Assembly: GCA_946410535.1 (NCBI GenBank) | Contig: CAMKAR010000009.1 | Coordinates: 1-19,066 of the forward strand | DNA: 19,066 bases | Direction: 5' to 3' | DNA from: an uncultured Bacteroidales bacterium | Lineage (GTDB): Bacteria; Bacteroidota; Bacteroidia; Bacteroidales; F082 | In this document: positions 5,480 through 12,076 of the stretch, in pieces | How the letters are laid out: each line of letters opens with the position of its first letter | How positions within the stretch are numbered: position 1 is the first letter of the stretch | Translations under genes and position numbers: made by a program | The notes under the pieces: generated by a model | Database searches by the model: none | Seen by the model: the letters and a program-made list of their open reading frames with translations, nothing else | Told to the model about the DNA's origin: nothing

Positions 5480-5757
5480 AACAACACTACTAACAACATA
5501 ACAGTCAGTCCCACCAAGGCCCCGAAGAGACCTGCGGCGAAGTCGGCCATGCTGCATACGCCGTCGTGACCTTTGTCCCATATCTCCTTGGCCATCGAGA
5601 CCACCACCGACAGCAGCCATCCGCAAAACGCGGCCATGATGCCGCCCATGGCGAGGCCAAGCAACACTGCAGCCGCCTCTGCTATCAGCATACCAGCGAT
5701 GAAATGCAGCAGTTTATCGGTCTTGAGGCCGTAGAGCCATTGTTTCAGCCGTTTCAT
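5476..5757 (-). CDS. Small integral membrane protein, YfiM/DUF2279-like pattern
   Basis: A 93-residue protein starting MKRLKQWLYGLKTDKLLHF at ATG 5757, overlapping the upstream gene as ATGA. It has three hydrophobic helices (about 18-45, 46-55 and 72-93). The spaced motif DKLLHF ... KEIWD ... SMADFAAGLFGALVG resembles the DK-H / KE-D / D-G pattern of the YfiM (DUF2279) and VanZ-like small membrane proteins; this is a pattern-level resemblance, not a proven match. The open frame extends to 6048, but that extension overlaps the whole upstream gene and has a shadow-like His/Arg composition. Its role in the phage is unknown; a lysis or superinfection-related membrane function is possible. Confidence 0.75.
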   Translation of the reverse strand: MKRLKQWLYGLKTDKLLHFIAGMLIAEAAAVLLGLAMGGIMAAFCGWLLSVVVSMAKEIWDKGHDGVCSMADFAAGLFGALVGLTVMLLVVLL

Positions 5758-6089
5758 AGCGTCGCCCAGCCAAAGATTAGACTGACCAACAGCGCGATGC
5801 CCGTGCCGATGGTGTTGCCGATGGCAATCGGGAACCAATACCACGGCGTCCATGGCTCGCGCTTGACGAGTGCGCGGACGGCCTCGACGACGGGAGGCAC
5901 GACGTAGCCACCAAGCAGCAGCACCATCAGCAGCACCTCCATCGCCTTGCCTTTCCATCCAAGGGCGGCAAAAAGGGTTACGACGATGGCAGAGATGAGG
6001 ATGCACCACAGGTGCACCACGTTGGCCTTGATTGTGTCGCCGAGGCAAACGGCGTGCTCGTTGAGCCAGATTGCAATTTTCTTCATCAT
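5754..6089 (-). CDS. Small membrane protein, 111 aa, three predicted helices
   Basis: Starts MMKKIAIWLNEHAV at 6089, with a strong Shine-Dalgarno AAGGAG at 6096-6101 that fixes the start. Three hydrophobic segments are visible: about 24-44 (VVHLWCILISAIVVTLFAAL), 50-68 (EVLLMVLLLGGYVVPPVVE) and 83-111 (WYWFPIAIGNTIGTGIALLVSLIFGW). The stop overlaps the next membrane-protein gene by ATGA. No family recognised. The pair of adjacent membrane proteins in the middle of virion genes could be a second holin-type pair, since the clear lysis cassette lies elsewhere (2441-3656), but nothing proves this. Confidence 0.78.
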   Translation of the reverse strand: MMKKIAIWLNEHAVCLGDTIKANVVHLWCILISAIVVTLFAALGWKGKAMEVLLMVLLLGGYVVPPVVEAVRALVKREPWTPWYWFPIAIGNTIGTGIALLVSLIFGWATL

Positions 6090-6115
6090 AGTTTACTCCT
6101 TTCTTTATTGTTGGT

Positions 6116-6985
6116 TTACAACATGTTCACCAATTTTCCGCCGTCAAGGTTGACGGACGGGCGGTTGTAGGCGCTCGAAACCTTGAAGGCCGTGAAGTCG
6201 TCGGGGCTGCCAAGCATCACCTCGCGGGCTTGCACGGCAGCGTTGCGGGCTTGAGGCATGTCGTAGCGCAACGCGGCCACGGCGCAAGTCTTCAGGCATA
6301 CGATGGCCTTGCGGTGGATTTCCAGCAGGTCGTTGTCGCGATACAGCTCAACGAGGCGGTCAATTTCGGCACGGCTCACGTAGTAGTCGGCCACCTCGCG
6401 AAGCTCCTTGGCCATCAATGGAATGACGGCAAGGAAATCGTCATAGTTCTTTGACGGCTTTCTGTCGGGCTGGATCCCATTGCAATACGAAGTGTATTCC
6501 TCGCACAAGGGCATGAAAGCCGCTGTCAGATATGTGAATGGCTCGCTACTGCGCCAATAGGTGTAGGCACCATTGCCGATGCTGGTCTTCATCAGGAATC
6601 GCACTATCGAGTCTACATCGGCGGCAATCCGCTCCGGCAGGGTCTTCACCAAGCGGTCCACCCTTTGCGACGACGCGGGGCTGAAGTTGTCGTTGTTCTG
6701 CACGGCAAAGCCCGCCTCGGTCAGCTGCATGTCCATCTCAGGAATTGCATCGAGCAAGGCCTTCTCGGCGATGACGCGCTGGCACTTCAGGCGCAGTTCC
6801 TTGTGGATGTCGGTGGAGGTCAATTCGATGTCGGTCTCCAGCACATCCTCGATGTCGGTGCCGACCACCTTGGCCACCAGCCATTCTTGGGCGCGGCGGA
6901 AGAAGTCCTTGAAGCGGTCGTTTTCGACGGTCACGTTCACCGACGGCAGAAATTGTCGGGCTTCGTTTAGGTTGTTGAGTATCAT
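6116..6985 (-). CDS. Virion-associated protein of unknown function, downstream of portal
   Basis: A 289-residue, mostly helical, soluble protein starting MILNNLNEARQFLPSVNVTV. It contains DRFKDFFRRAQEWLVAKVVG near residue 23, then long acidic helices and a region LTAAFMPLCEEYTSYC near 153. I associate this type with the DUF6712-like family found in Bacteroides phage structural clusters, from memory and not verifiable here. Its position after portal and the methyltransferase suggests a head-completion or connector protein. It is separated from the methyltransferase by only a short spacer made of ACGATTAAACAAT-type repeats; no strong Shine-Dalgarno is seen. Confidence 0.72.
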   Translation of the reverse strand: MILNNLNEARQFLPSVNVTVENDRFKDFFRRAQEWLVAKVVGTDIEDVLETDIELTSTDIHKELRLKCQRVIAEKALLDAIPEMDMQLTEAGFAVQNNDNFSPASSQRVDRLVKTLPERIAADVDSIVRFLMKTSIGNGAYTYWRSSEPFTYLTAAFMPLCEEYTSYCNGIQPDRKPSKNYDDFLAVIPLMAKELREVADYYVSRAEIDRLVELYRDNDLLEIHRKAIVCLKTCAVAALRYDMPQARNAAVQAREVMLGSPDDFTAFKVSSAYNRPSVNLDGGKLVNML

Positions 6986-7018
6986 TGTTTAATCGTTGAT
7001 TGTTGAATCGTTTAATTG
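6986..7018. repeat. TTAAACGATTCAACAATCAACGAT-type low-complexity repeat
   Basis: On the minus strand this reads as repeated words CAATTAAACGATT / CAACAATCAACGATTAAACAAT. It is of a different family from the AACTGAAAACTG spacers at 201-400 but of the same style. It also encodes the last residues of the beta-class methyltransferase (QQLNDSTIND), so the gene end appears to have been built from the repeat. Confidence 0.6.
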
Positions 7019-7762
7019 TTGTCTGGCTTCAGATACCCTTTGCTGCGAGATTTGCCAATAGTTCTCGTCGAGTTCAAAGCCGATGAAGTTGCGACCTGTG
7101 TTGACGCAGGCCACGGCAGTAGTGCCGCTGCCCATGCAGGCGTCCAAGACGGTCTCGCCCTCGTTGGTGTAGGTCTTAATGAGGTATTCACACAAATCAA
7201 CAGGCTTTTGTGTTGGGTGTCCGCATTTCTCCTTGGAATTATTCACGACACCTGTAAATTGCAGTATGGATTTTGGATATGCCAATTGGTCTTTTTTGTA
7301 ATGCCTTTCTTTAGGATGGATTTTATTATATATTTCTGAGCCTGTTGCTTTTGATAAAAGAAACTCTCTTTTTTTTCGGTCATGTGACATCTGTGGATTG
7401 TAAGTGCATTGTTTTTTGTAAAACACGCTGATCAATTCGTTTGAACGCAAAGGCTGTTTCTTGGCATTAAGAAATCCACTGCATGTTCTTTTGTCCCATA
7501 CCCAATCGTATTTATACATTTTCAAGTTCGACAATCTCAGCCGACTTGAAAAAGGCTCGCTACCAAACAAAACGATTGCTGCATTTTCTTTGCAAACACG
7601 AAGCCACTGCTGCCATAAAACCTCAAAAGGAATCACAACATCCCAAATGCAATTGGTAGAACCATACGGCAAATCACAGAGTACCATATCAACACTCCCA
7701 TCAGGAATGCGCTTCATGCCTTCAAGGCAGTCCTCGTTGTAGATTTTGTTGAGTTCCATCAT
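6989..7762 (-). CDS. Beta-class site-specific DNA methyltransferase (N4-C or N6-A)
   Basis: A 257-residue amino-methyltransferase. The catalytic motif DLPYG (residues 30-34, a DPPY variant) comes first and the SAM-binding motif LDACMGSGTTAVAC (206-219) near the end, the beta-class order; HPTQKP (182-187) and FIGFELDENYW (227-236) are further family marks. It would methylate an exocyclic amino group of adenine or cytosine in phage or host DNA; no cognate endonuclease is nearby. The target-recognition part (about 115-165, coordinates 7270-7420) is visibly richer in A and T than neighbouring genes and full of lysine, suggesting an acquired cassette. The gene begins two bases after the portal stop, at MM. 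The last ten residues come from a low-complexity repeat. Confidence 0.92.
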   Translation of the reverse strand: MMELNKIYNEDCLEGMKRIPDGSVDMVLCDLPYGSTNCIWDVVIPFEVLWQQWLRVCKENAAIVLFGSEPFSSRLRLSNLKMYKYDWVWDKRTCSGFLNAKKQPLRSNELISVFYKKQCTYNPQMSHDRKKREFLLSKATGSEIYNKIHPKERHYKKDQLAYPKSILQFTGVVNNSKEKCGHPTQKPVDLCEYLIKTYTNEGETVLDACMGSGTTAVACVNTGRNFIGFELDENYWQISQQRVSEARQQLNDSTIND

Positions 7763-7763
7763 C

Positions 7764-9140
7764 TCACTGCGTCACATTATTAGCGGTTTTCACTTCGCCT
7801 GATTTCGACTGGTCGAGGGTCGTAAACAGGCTGTCCTGGATCATGATTTCGAGGTTGCGGTCCCATCCGTTGATGGTGCGCACCACCGGCCACCATTGCA
7901 GGGCCAGGTAGGCCATCGGTTTGCTGAGGCTCTGCTTCATGATGAAGATTTCGCGGATGTTGGAGCCGCTGAGGCTGTTGGAGTTCTTGCCGGGCGTGGC
8001 ACCGATGAGGCTCGGATGCACGTCCATGGCATACGAGATGATGTTGGCGCCCGTCTCGTAGTCCGTGAGGTACTCGCCTCCGCTGATGTCGTTCTTGATG
8101 GTGTCAACCGTCATCAGCTTCTCGAACGAGGCGCCGTTGCCGTTGGGGATCATCTTCATCTTCGACACCACGGCCTTTCCGGCGTTCTCCTCCCCTGTCA
8201 CCTGTTCGCACAGCTGTTTCACCACTTCGTCGTAAAGCTCCTTGCGTCCCTTGTGGTCGTCTTTGCCGATCTTCAGCAGCTCTTCTTTCTCCTTAAAGTA
8301 CTCGTCGGCGATGTAGATGATGTGGCGCACGCCGAGGTTGTGCTTCAGGATGGCCTTTTTCAAGGCGGGAATGCTGGTCAGTTGGTCGTACCAGCCGCTC
8401 CGGAAGATGCTCCACCAGTTGGGATAGCTGTAGTAAGGCCGTCCCGGGCTGGTGATGTAGATGGGGAAGCACATCCTTGTGTCCTTGCCAAGCAGCAGCC
8501 GGTTGCTGATGTCGGCCACGGCGTTGTATTCGTCCACGACGTAGGAATCCTGTATTTCCTCCTTCGTGGGGCTGTCGTCCCACTTGGCGCAATACAGATG
8601 CCGGCTGATCAAATCCTTTTTCGTGAGGCCCCAACGGCTGAACATGGCCTCGCGGTGCACGATGCCCTTGATGCCCTTGCGTCCGCCCATTGGCTGTTTT
8701 TCGCCTGCAATCAGGAGCGGAAAAGCGTTGCCGAAATAGCTGAGGTCGGTCATGATTTCCTGCAACAGCAGCGGCACGTTGTTACGCATGTACCAGTCGT
8801 AAGCCTCGCCTTCAATCACTTCCTTGAAGTCCTTCACGCGGTTGGTTTCGGGGTCGCGGATGACCTCGACGAGCTTCGGGCCTTGCCCGTAGGCCACTTT
8901 CCAGTTGAAGTTGGCGTTGGTGCCCACGATTTCAGCCGCGTCAATCTTGGCCATCACACGTTGAGGCAGGTCATTATCCACGCCCCAAGGCGCGACACGG
9001 AACCCTTGCACGGGGATAGGTTGCAGGTCTTTTTCATCGAAAAGGGTCAGCGTATCGTTGCCAAGCACGACGCAAACCTCCTTATAGAAGGCAACCTTGT
9101 CGCCCACCCAGGAGACCATCTCTTTTTCGGGAATATTCAT
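7764..9140 (-). CDS. Portal protein
   Basis: A 458-residue protein with the features of Bacteroides-phage portal proteins: an N-terminal region with PWGVDNDLPQRVM, a central region with YFGNAFPLLI and WWSIFRSGWYDQL, and a C-terminal crown/clip segment ATPGKNSNSLSGSNIREIFIMKQ, typical of portal helices. The portal forms the dodecameric ring at one capsid vertex through which DNA is packaged and ejected. Length is normal for the family. It starts in ATGA overlap with a 73-aa gene and is followed two bases later by the methyltransferase gene. The name is from family resemblance recognised by eye; a profile search would confirm it. It is transcribed from the promoter-like motif near 9380. Confidence 0.8.
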   Translation of the reverse strand: MNIPEKEMVSWVGDKVAFYKEVCVVLGNDTLTLFDEKDLQPIPVQGFRVAPWGVDNDLPQRVMAKIDAAEIVGTNANFNWKVAYGQGPKLVEVIRDPETNRVKDFKEVIEGEAYDWYMRNNVPLLLQEIMTDLSYFGNAFPLLIAGEKQPMGGRKGIKGIVHREAMFSRWGLTKKDLISRHLYCAKWDDSPTKEEIQDSYVVDEYNAVADISNRLLLGKDTRMCFPIYITSPGRPYYSYPNWWSIFRSGWYDQLTSIPALKKAILKHNLGVRHIIYIADEYFKEKEELLKIGKDDHKGRKELYDEVVKQLCEQVTGEENAGKAVVSKMKMIPNGNGASFEKLMTVDTIKNDISGGEYLTDYETGANIISYAMDVHPSLIGATPGKNSNSLSGSNIREIFIMKQSLSKPMAYLALQWWPVVRTINGWDRNLEIMIQDSLFTTLDQSKSGEVKTANNVTQ

Positions 9141-9358
9141 AGGAATACCTCCTTTCCATTGAAGGCCGTGACGGTCTTGCGGATCACCGTCCGGAACAGC
9201 CTGTTAGGCAGCTTTATTTTCATCGTCTTACCCGATGAATAGAAACTGGTGCAACTGCATTCGTCCACTGTAATCAGTTCCCCGCTCTCGGCCACAAAAC
9301 GGAGCGAGAACAATGGATGCGTTTGCACCAATTCAAACAGTTTGCTTTCGTGGATCAT
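9137..9358 (-). CDS. Small hypothetical protein, 73 aa
   Basis: Begins MIHESKLFELVQTHPLFSLRF at ATG 9358 and ends with a short basic segment RTVIRKTVTAFNGKEVFL; the stop overlaps the portal start by four bases. The open frame extends upstream to 9484, but that part runs through a terminator and a promoter-like motif, so the shorter form is preferred. The protein has no membrane segment and may be a small beta-rich fold (GELITVDECSCTSFYSS). No family recognised. As the first gene of the portal operon it may be a small regulator or accessory protein. Confidence 0.68.
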   Translation of the reverse strand: MIHESKLFELVQTHPLFSLRFVAESGELITVDECSCTSFYSSGKTMKIKLPNRLFRTVIRKTVTAFNGKEVFL

Positions 9359-9379
9359 TAAAGTGGTTTTTGTTTGGTG

Positions 9380-9416
9380 CAAAAATACCCACCACGATAT
9401 AGGCCCAAGTGACAAA
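9380..9416 (-). promoter_or_regulatory. Bacteroidetes-type promoter for the portal operon
   Basis: The minus strand carries TATTTTTG at 9380-9387, an exact match to the Bacteroidetes -7 consensus TAnnTTTG. A TTGG lies 17 bases upstream (9405-9408) and a TTTG 25 bases upstream (9413-9416); neither spacing is ideal. The ATG of the first gene is 22 bases downstream, leaving a very short leader. It sits immediately after a strong terminator for upstream transcription. Confidence 0.6.
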
Positions 9417-9467
9417 AAAATTCGTCGCCTGCAAGTCCAGCCGGACGCCGCAGGCGGCGAATTTTTT
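9414..9467. terminator. Strong, apparently bidirectional rho-independent terminator
   Basis: A 12-bp stem pairs 9421-9432 with 9450-9461 (one G-T wobble), loop 17 nt, flanked by A-runs and T-runs on both sides so that the minus transcript ends in TTTTTTT. It isolates the portal operon from upstream genes. Confidence 0.85.
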
Positions 9468-9647
9468 ATATTATCGGAGTTCACAATTGAAAGTATTCAA
9501 ATCTCTATCCCTCAATCATCTAACGCGCCGATTTTGCAAAAATCGGCGCGTTTTGCGTCGTCAGACCCCGCGCCGCCCTCTTGGTTTTTTGGAAATCAAG
9601 CCCTCTTTTTTGCGAAATATGCAGGGGACAGGGCCGGCTTGGGCACG
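9468..9647. other. Intergenic stretch with a 14-bp perfect hairpin
   Basis: No protein gene is seen on either strand. The chief content is a perfect inverted repeat, AACGCGCCGATTTT at 9522-9535 and AAAATCGGCGCGTT at 9539-9552, with a 3-nt loop GCA. On the plus strand it is followed by a short T-run, on the minus strand by TAGATGA, so it would be a poor terminator for the genes seen here. It may be a plus-strand terminator, a protein-binding palindrome or a recombination site. Confidence 0.6.
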
Positions 9648-9677
9648 AAAAAAGGCGCATGGCAATTGCCACGCGCC
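9648..9677 (-). terminator. Rho-independent terminator of the accessory operon
   Basis: Minus strand: GGCGCGTGGCAA paired with TTGCCATGCGCC (one mismatch; centre TGGCAATTGCCA), followed directly by TTTTTTCG. It lies four bases after the stop of the interrupted gene at 9682 and ends that operon. Confidence 0.9.
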
Positions 9678-9681
9678 AGTC

Positions 9682-10161
9682 TCATTGGGCGGCCTTGTAC
9701 TTCTCCATCCAGGTGGTGTCGGTCTCGAAATACCACCTCACACCCTTGTATCGGTGGTCGGTGTTCACTTCCGAGGTGCCCTTGGGCTGGCCTGGCGCCC
9801 ATGAGTGCGACTTCACCCGTCGACAGGCGTTCATGCGGCAGCACCGGCCTATGTTCTCGCGGCTCCCGCCAATCCAGGTTGCGGCATTCTCGATGCTGTC
9901 AAACACATGGAACTTGCCGTCGTCGGTCAAGGCGACCACTGTTTTGCGGTTGCGCCCTCCGTATTTTTGCCCGTTGATGCTTCGGTAGTCGTCGAGGTTC
10001 TTCTAACCCTTGGCGGAAAGGCGTTGGCCTTGCTTGCTCATCCACTCATTCCAACGCTTTCCCTTGTTTGTAGGCTCGTGGCCTTTGAGAAACTGGCCGT
10101 TGGCGGGGTTGTAGCGTTTGGGTTTCGGCCTTACGGGTGGTATGTAGAGTTCGGTGCTCAT
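9682..10161 (-). pseudogene. Conserved Bacteroidetes phage protein interrupted by an in-frame amber codon
   Basis: ATG at 10161 (overlapping the upstream stop as ATGA) opens a frame of 52 codons ending with TAG at 10003-10005. The same frame continues without another stop for 107 more codons to TGA at 9682. The two parts read as one basic protein: MSTELYIPPVRPKP then NGQFLKGHEPTNKGKRW, AKG-(stop)-KNLDDYRS, GGRNRKTVVALTDDGKF, WIGGSRENIGRCCRMN and VRWYFETDTTW. I recall intact relatives with tryptophan (TGG) at the amber position, in AKGWKNLD; if so one G-to-A change explains it. TAG ends the integrase and methyltransferase genes of this window, so general amber recoding is unlikely. It may be a pseudogene, a split gene (an in-frame GTG at 9939 could restart), a suppressed codon or a sequencing error. 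WIGG...NI resembles NUMOD-type DNA-binding repeats. Confidence 0.75.
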
Positions 10162-10583
10162 TGTCGCTCCTCCTCTGCGTAAATCTTCAACACCTTCAGT
10201 TTCGCGCCAGCGTACCACTCCGACAGTTGGCGGTGCTCGTCGTCCAAGGCGCAACGCTCGTCGTAGGCTCTTTTGGAGATGACGCGCTTGTTTTGCTCGT
10301 TCTCGTCGCGGAGGATGGAGATTTCGGCTTCGATGGCACGGGCTTCGTATTCAATCGTGTCGCGCCTCGGGCAGCCATCAGGCAGGGCGGCTTTCTCTTT
10401 ACGCATCTGCACGACTTTCTCCAAGCGGCTGCGTTTCTCGGCATGAAAAGCATCGTCGGACTCGGTGATAAGTTCCAGTTTCCTTTGATTCGCTTCGGCG
10501 TTGCGGCGGGCGATGGCGTTGCTCTTTTCTGTGTACTCCACATTGAGCGACTGCATTTGCAGGTCAAATTCTTTCTGTGTCAT
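10158..10583 (-). CDS. Coiled-coil hypothetical protein, 141 aa
   Basis: A highly charged, almost wholly helical protein starting MTQKEFDLQMQSLNVEY and ending LKVLKIYAEEERQ. Runs of Glu, Lys and Arg with heptad-like hydrophobic spacing through residues 10-135 suggest a long coiled coil. It has no membrane segment and no recognised domain. Both ends overlap neighbours by four bases (ATGA), so it is co-translated with the 76-aa gene before it and the amber-interrupted gene after it. The small operon probably makes accessory or scaffolding-like proteins, but no function is shown by the sequence. Confidence 0.78.
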   Translation of the reverse strand: MTQKEFDLQMQSLNVEYTEKSNAIARRNAEANQRKLELITESDDAFHAEKRSRLEKVVQMRKEKAALPDGCPRRDTIEYEARAIEAEISILRDENEQNKRVISKRAYDERCALDDEHRQLSEWYAGAKLKVLKIYAEEERQ

Positions 10584-10810
10584 TGGCTTAAGAGTTTTTT
10601 GATTACGTTGTTGGCTTTCTCTCCGTACTGGCGCGTCAGTGCCTGGCTCACGCTCTCGTCACGGTCAGGCTCCAACCAGCGTTCAAGCCTCTCCATGTCG
10701 GGCATACAGTCGCCGTTGGCAATCCACAAAGGCAGGATGAAACGGTAAAGGCTCAACCCTGTAGCCTGCATCCATTGCCTTGCGAGTTCGTGCGTCTCAT
10801 AGAGTTTCAT
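10580..10810 (-). CDS. Small hypothetical protein, 76 aa
   Basis: Starts MKLYETHELARQWMQATG at 10810 and ends ANNVIKKLLSQ, with ERLERWLEPDRDESVSQALTRQYG in the second half (mid-segment helices). An in-frame ATG at 10876 would add 22 residues and overlap the upstream gene by 26 bases; the shorter start leaves a 40-base gap. Neither start has a clear Shine-Dalgarno, so the choice is tentative. The protein is soluble and helical; the family is not recognised. The stop overlaps the next gene by ATGA. Confidence 0.65.
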   Translation of the reverse strand: MKLYETHELARQWMQATGLSLYRFILPLWIANGDCMPDMERLERWLEPDRDESVSQALTRQYGEKANNVIKKLLSQ

Positions 10811-10850
10811 GCCGCAAAAGTCTATAAATGAAACGACATCAGAGTGACAT

Positions 10851-11285
10851 TTAAGCGATTGCCATTGCACCCCCATCGCCTTGCCCAGCAGTGATGCAGT
10901 ACTGCACCATCTCCCCGTCGGGCTTTACGCCCACGGTGAGCTTGGCGATGCCGATGCCTGCCACCTCTCGTTCAAGGATAACGAGTTTGCTGAAGCCCTT
11001 GGCATAGCGGCTCTTCGGCTGAGCTTCCTCCTTCTTCACCGCATAGCGCAGCACCTCGTTGAAGTGCTCGGTGATGAAGGGCAGCGTGGCGGGGTTCTTG
11101 CTGCCCCAGTAGGCCGTCTCGCTGGCCGAGCGGCGGTTCACGCGGATGTAGCCCCGCAGGCTGTTGTTCCAGGTCTTCGGCTCAGGGCGGCCCTTGCGCC
11201 ACTCGTCAACCGCCTGGAAGATGGCGTCCCAACGCTGGGAACGCTTCGATGTTGGATAGAACATTTTACATTTGGTTTTGAACAT
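10851..11285 (-). CDS. Conserved Bacteroidetes protein of unknown function, about 144 aa
   Basis: Chosen start ATG 11285 (MFKTKCKMFYPTSKRSQRW); ATG 11264 and an upstream TTG at 11324 are alternatives. The N-terminal part (SKRSQRWDAIFQAVDEW, then WNNSLRGYIRVNRRSASETAYWG) is basic and Trp/Arg rich; the C-terminal part KLTVGVKPDGEMVQYCITA looks like a beta-hairpin. I recall a widespread Bacteroidetes family of 120-150 aa with the same KLTVGV...QYCIT ending, often in mobile elements; a nuclease-type PBECR fold has crossed my mind but is unproven. It is the first gene of the accessory operon and has a structured leader whose helix covers its possible ribosome-binding GGAG. The last few residues are low complexity. 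Confidence 0.72.
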   Translation of the reverse strand: MFKTKCKMFYPTSKRSQRWDAIFQAVDEWRKGRPEPKTWNNSLRGYIRVNRRSASETAYWGSKNPATLPFITEHFNEVLRYAVKKEEAQPKSRYAKGFSKLVILEREVAGIGIAKLTVGVKPDGEMVQYCITAGQGDGGAMAIA

Positions 11286-11460
11286 TGAACAAAATAGGCT
11301 CCGATAGGGGTGTTCAAGGTCCAAATGCTGACCTGCCTTGCATTACTGCTTCGGCGTCCCTCGGAGCCTGTTGGCTCTGATTGTTTGCGATATGTGTTGG
11401 CACAAAAAATGCCGCTGTTGGTGCGGCTGTCATCTCATGCCGCATTTGATTTTTGAACGC
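11286..11460 (-). promoter_or_regulatory. Structured 5' leader with mutually exclusive pairings
   Basis: The minus-strand leader has a short hairpin GAGCC-AACA-GGCTC (11364-11368 with 11373-11377; 5 bp) whose 3' arm also belongs to a longer 8-bp helix AGGCTCCG/CGGAGCCT (11362-11369 with 11296-11303). The two cannot form together. The downstream arm holds GGAG, the only Shine-Dalgarno-like element before ATG 11285, so the long helix would hide it. This is the layout of a translational switch or attenuator. A ligand or trigger is not visible. Confidence 0.45.
11314..11445 (-). CDS. Possible 43-aa leader peptide
   Basis: ATG at 11445, only about 10 bases after the predicted transcription start, opens a 43-codon frame ending in TGA at 11314, upstream of the main gene start. 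The peptide begins MRHEMTAAPTAAFFV and contains ANNQSQQAPRDAEAV. It overlaps the whole paired region of the leader. It could be a translated leader that controls folding, or chance. I see no strong Shine-Dalgarno. Confidence 0.35.
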   Translation of the reverse strand: MRHEMTAAPTAAFFVPTHIANNQSQQAPRDAEAVMQGRSAFGP

Positions 11461-11462
11461 TG

Positions 11463-11492
11463 CAAATATACGGCTTTTTTGGATTGTGCAAG
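11463..11492 (-). promoter_or_regulatory. Bacteroidetes-type promoter of the accessory operon
   Basis: TATATTTG (11463-11470) matches the -7 consensus TAnnTTTG exactly, followed by CAGC; CTTG at 11489-11492 lies 18 bases upstream in the -33 position. It directly follows the hicAB terminator, so the operon is a separate transcription unit. Confidence 0.75.
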
Positions 11493-11512
11493 AAAAAAGT
11501 GCAGGAAATGCG

Positions 11513-11554
11513 AAAAAAATCCCACCATTTTGACGGTTTCGTCAAAATGGTGGG
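11513..11554 (-). terminator. Rho-independent terminator of hicAB (15-bp perfect stem)
   Basis: CCCACCATTTTGACG (11521-11535) and its exact complement at 11540-11554 form a 15-bp stem with a 4-nt loop; the minus strand then runs into ATTTTTTTCG. Very strong. Confidence 0.95.
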
Positions 11555-11563
11555 TTGTGGTTT

Positions 11564-11595
11564 GCGCCGCCCGTCCTCGCACCGATGGGCGGCGC
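11564..11595 (-). other. Second GC-rich hairpin between hicB and the terminator
   Basis: GCGCCGCCC (11564-11572) pairs perfectly with GGGCGGCGC (11587-11595), 9 bp with a 14-nt loop. No T-run follows. With the terminator after it, it may protect the 3' end of the hicAB message. Confidence 0.6.
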
Positions 11596-11633
11596 CGTGT
11601 GTAATTCAACGTCGGAAAGCCGGTGCGAGGTTG

Positions 11634-12041
11634 TTATCTTACCAATGTGGTCTCGGCCAGTTCGCGGCCAACGGAGCGGATGCCTTCCTGTATGCGCATC
11701 ACCTGTTCCTCGGAGATGTACTGCCCTTGGCGATACTGGCGCATCAGCGAGGCGTTCACGTGCAAGTGCTCGGCCAGTTTGCTCACGTTGAGGTAGGGGT
11801 GCGCGTCGTAGAAGGCCGAGAGGTCGTAGCGGTACTCGAACTCCACGTCCCTCAACTCTTCGGGCACGGGTTGACCGTCGTCGATGTAGGACTCGGCCAT
11901 TTCCTTATAGCTGTTCAGGAAATCCTCCTTGGCCTCGGCCACGGTGTTGCCCTCGCCAATGATCACGTTTTCCAGTTCGGGCGCGTGGATGCCGTAGCTT
12001 CCGTCTTCGCCGCGTTCGATTATTGCTGTCACTTTTTTCAT
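11634..12041 (-). CDS. hicB: HicB antitoxin with C-terminal helix-turn-helix
   Basis: A 135-residue antitoxin. The N-terminal half (MKKVTAIIERGEDGSYGIHAPELENVII in character, then GNTVAEAKEDF) has the HicB partial RNase-H-like fold that covers the HicA active site. The C-terminal part, about residues 83-130 (LNVSKLAEHLHVNASLMRQYRQG), is a helix-turn-helix for autoregulation. Order is toxin then antitoxin, as is usual for hicAB. It starts 60 bases after the hicA stop, beyond two hairpins. The palindrome overlapping the hicA promoter is a likely binding site. In a phage the module may stabilise the prophage or block other phages. Confidence 0.92.
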   Translation of the reverse strand: MKKVTAIIERGEDGSYGIHAPELENVIIGEGNTVAEAKEDFLNSYKEMAESYIDDGQPVPEELRDVEFEYRYDLSAFYDAHPYLNVSKLAEHLHVNASLMRQYRQGQYISEEQVMRIQEGIRSVGRELAETTLVR

Positions 12042-12076
12042 ATTGTTGTTGATTTTGAGTTTGGTGTTTCTTGTTT

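Noticed and set aside
7896..9242. Long plus-strand open frame opposite the portal gene (448 codons)
   Set aside because: Antisense shadow of the portal; extends through a real operon junction and has no recognisable motif.
6116..9358. Restriction-modification system around the beta-class methyltransferase
   Set aside because: No endonuclease or specificity subunit is next to either methyltransferase; both look like solitary phage methylases.
9682..10161. Window-wide amber recoding, as in some crAss-like phages
   Set aside because: TAG is used as the terminal stop of the integrase (1343) and the methyltransferase (403), and other genes contain no internal TAG, so a recoded genetic code is not supported.
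10851..11285. Truncated Mu F-type head protein or PBECR nuclease fragment
   Set aside because: The C-terminal KLTVGV...QYCIT segment suggested it, but length and ending match what I recall of a stand-alone Bacteroidetes family; evidence is too thin to name a nuclease.
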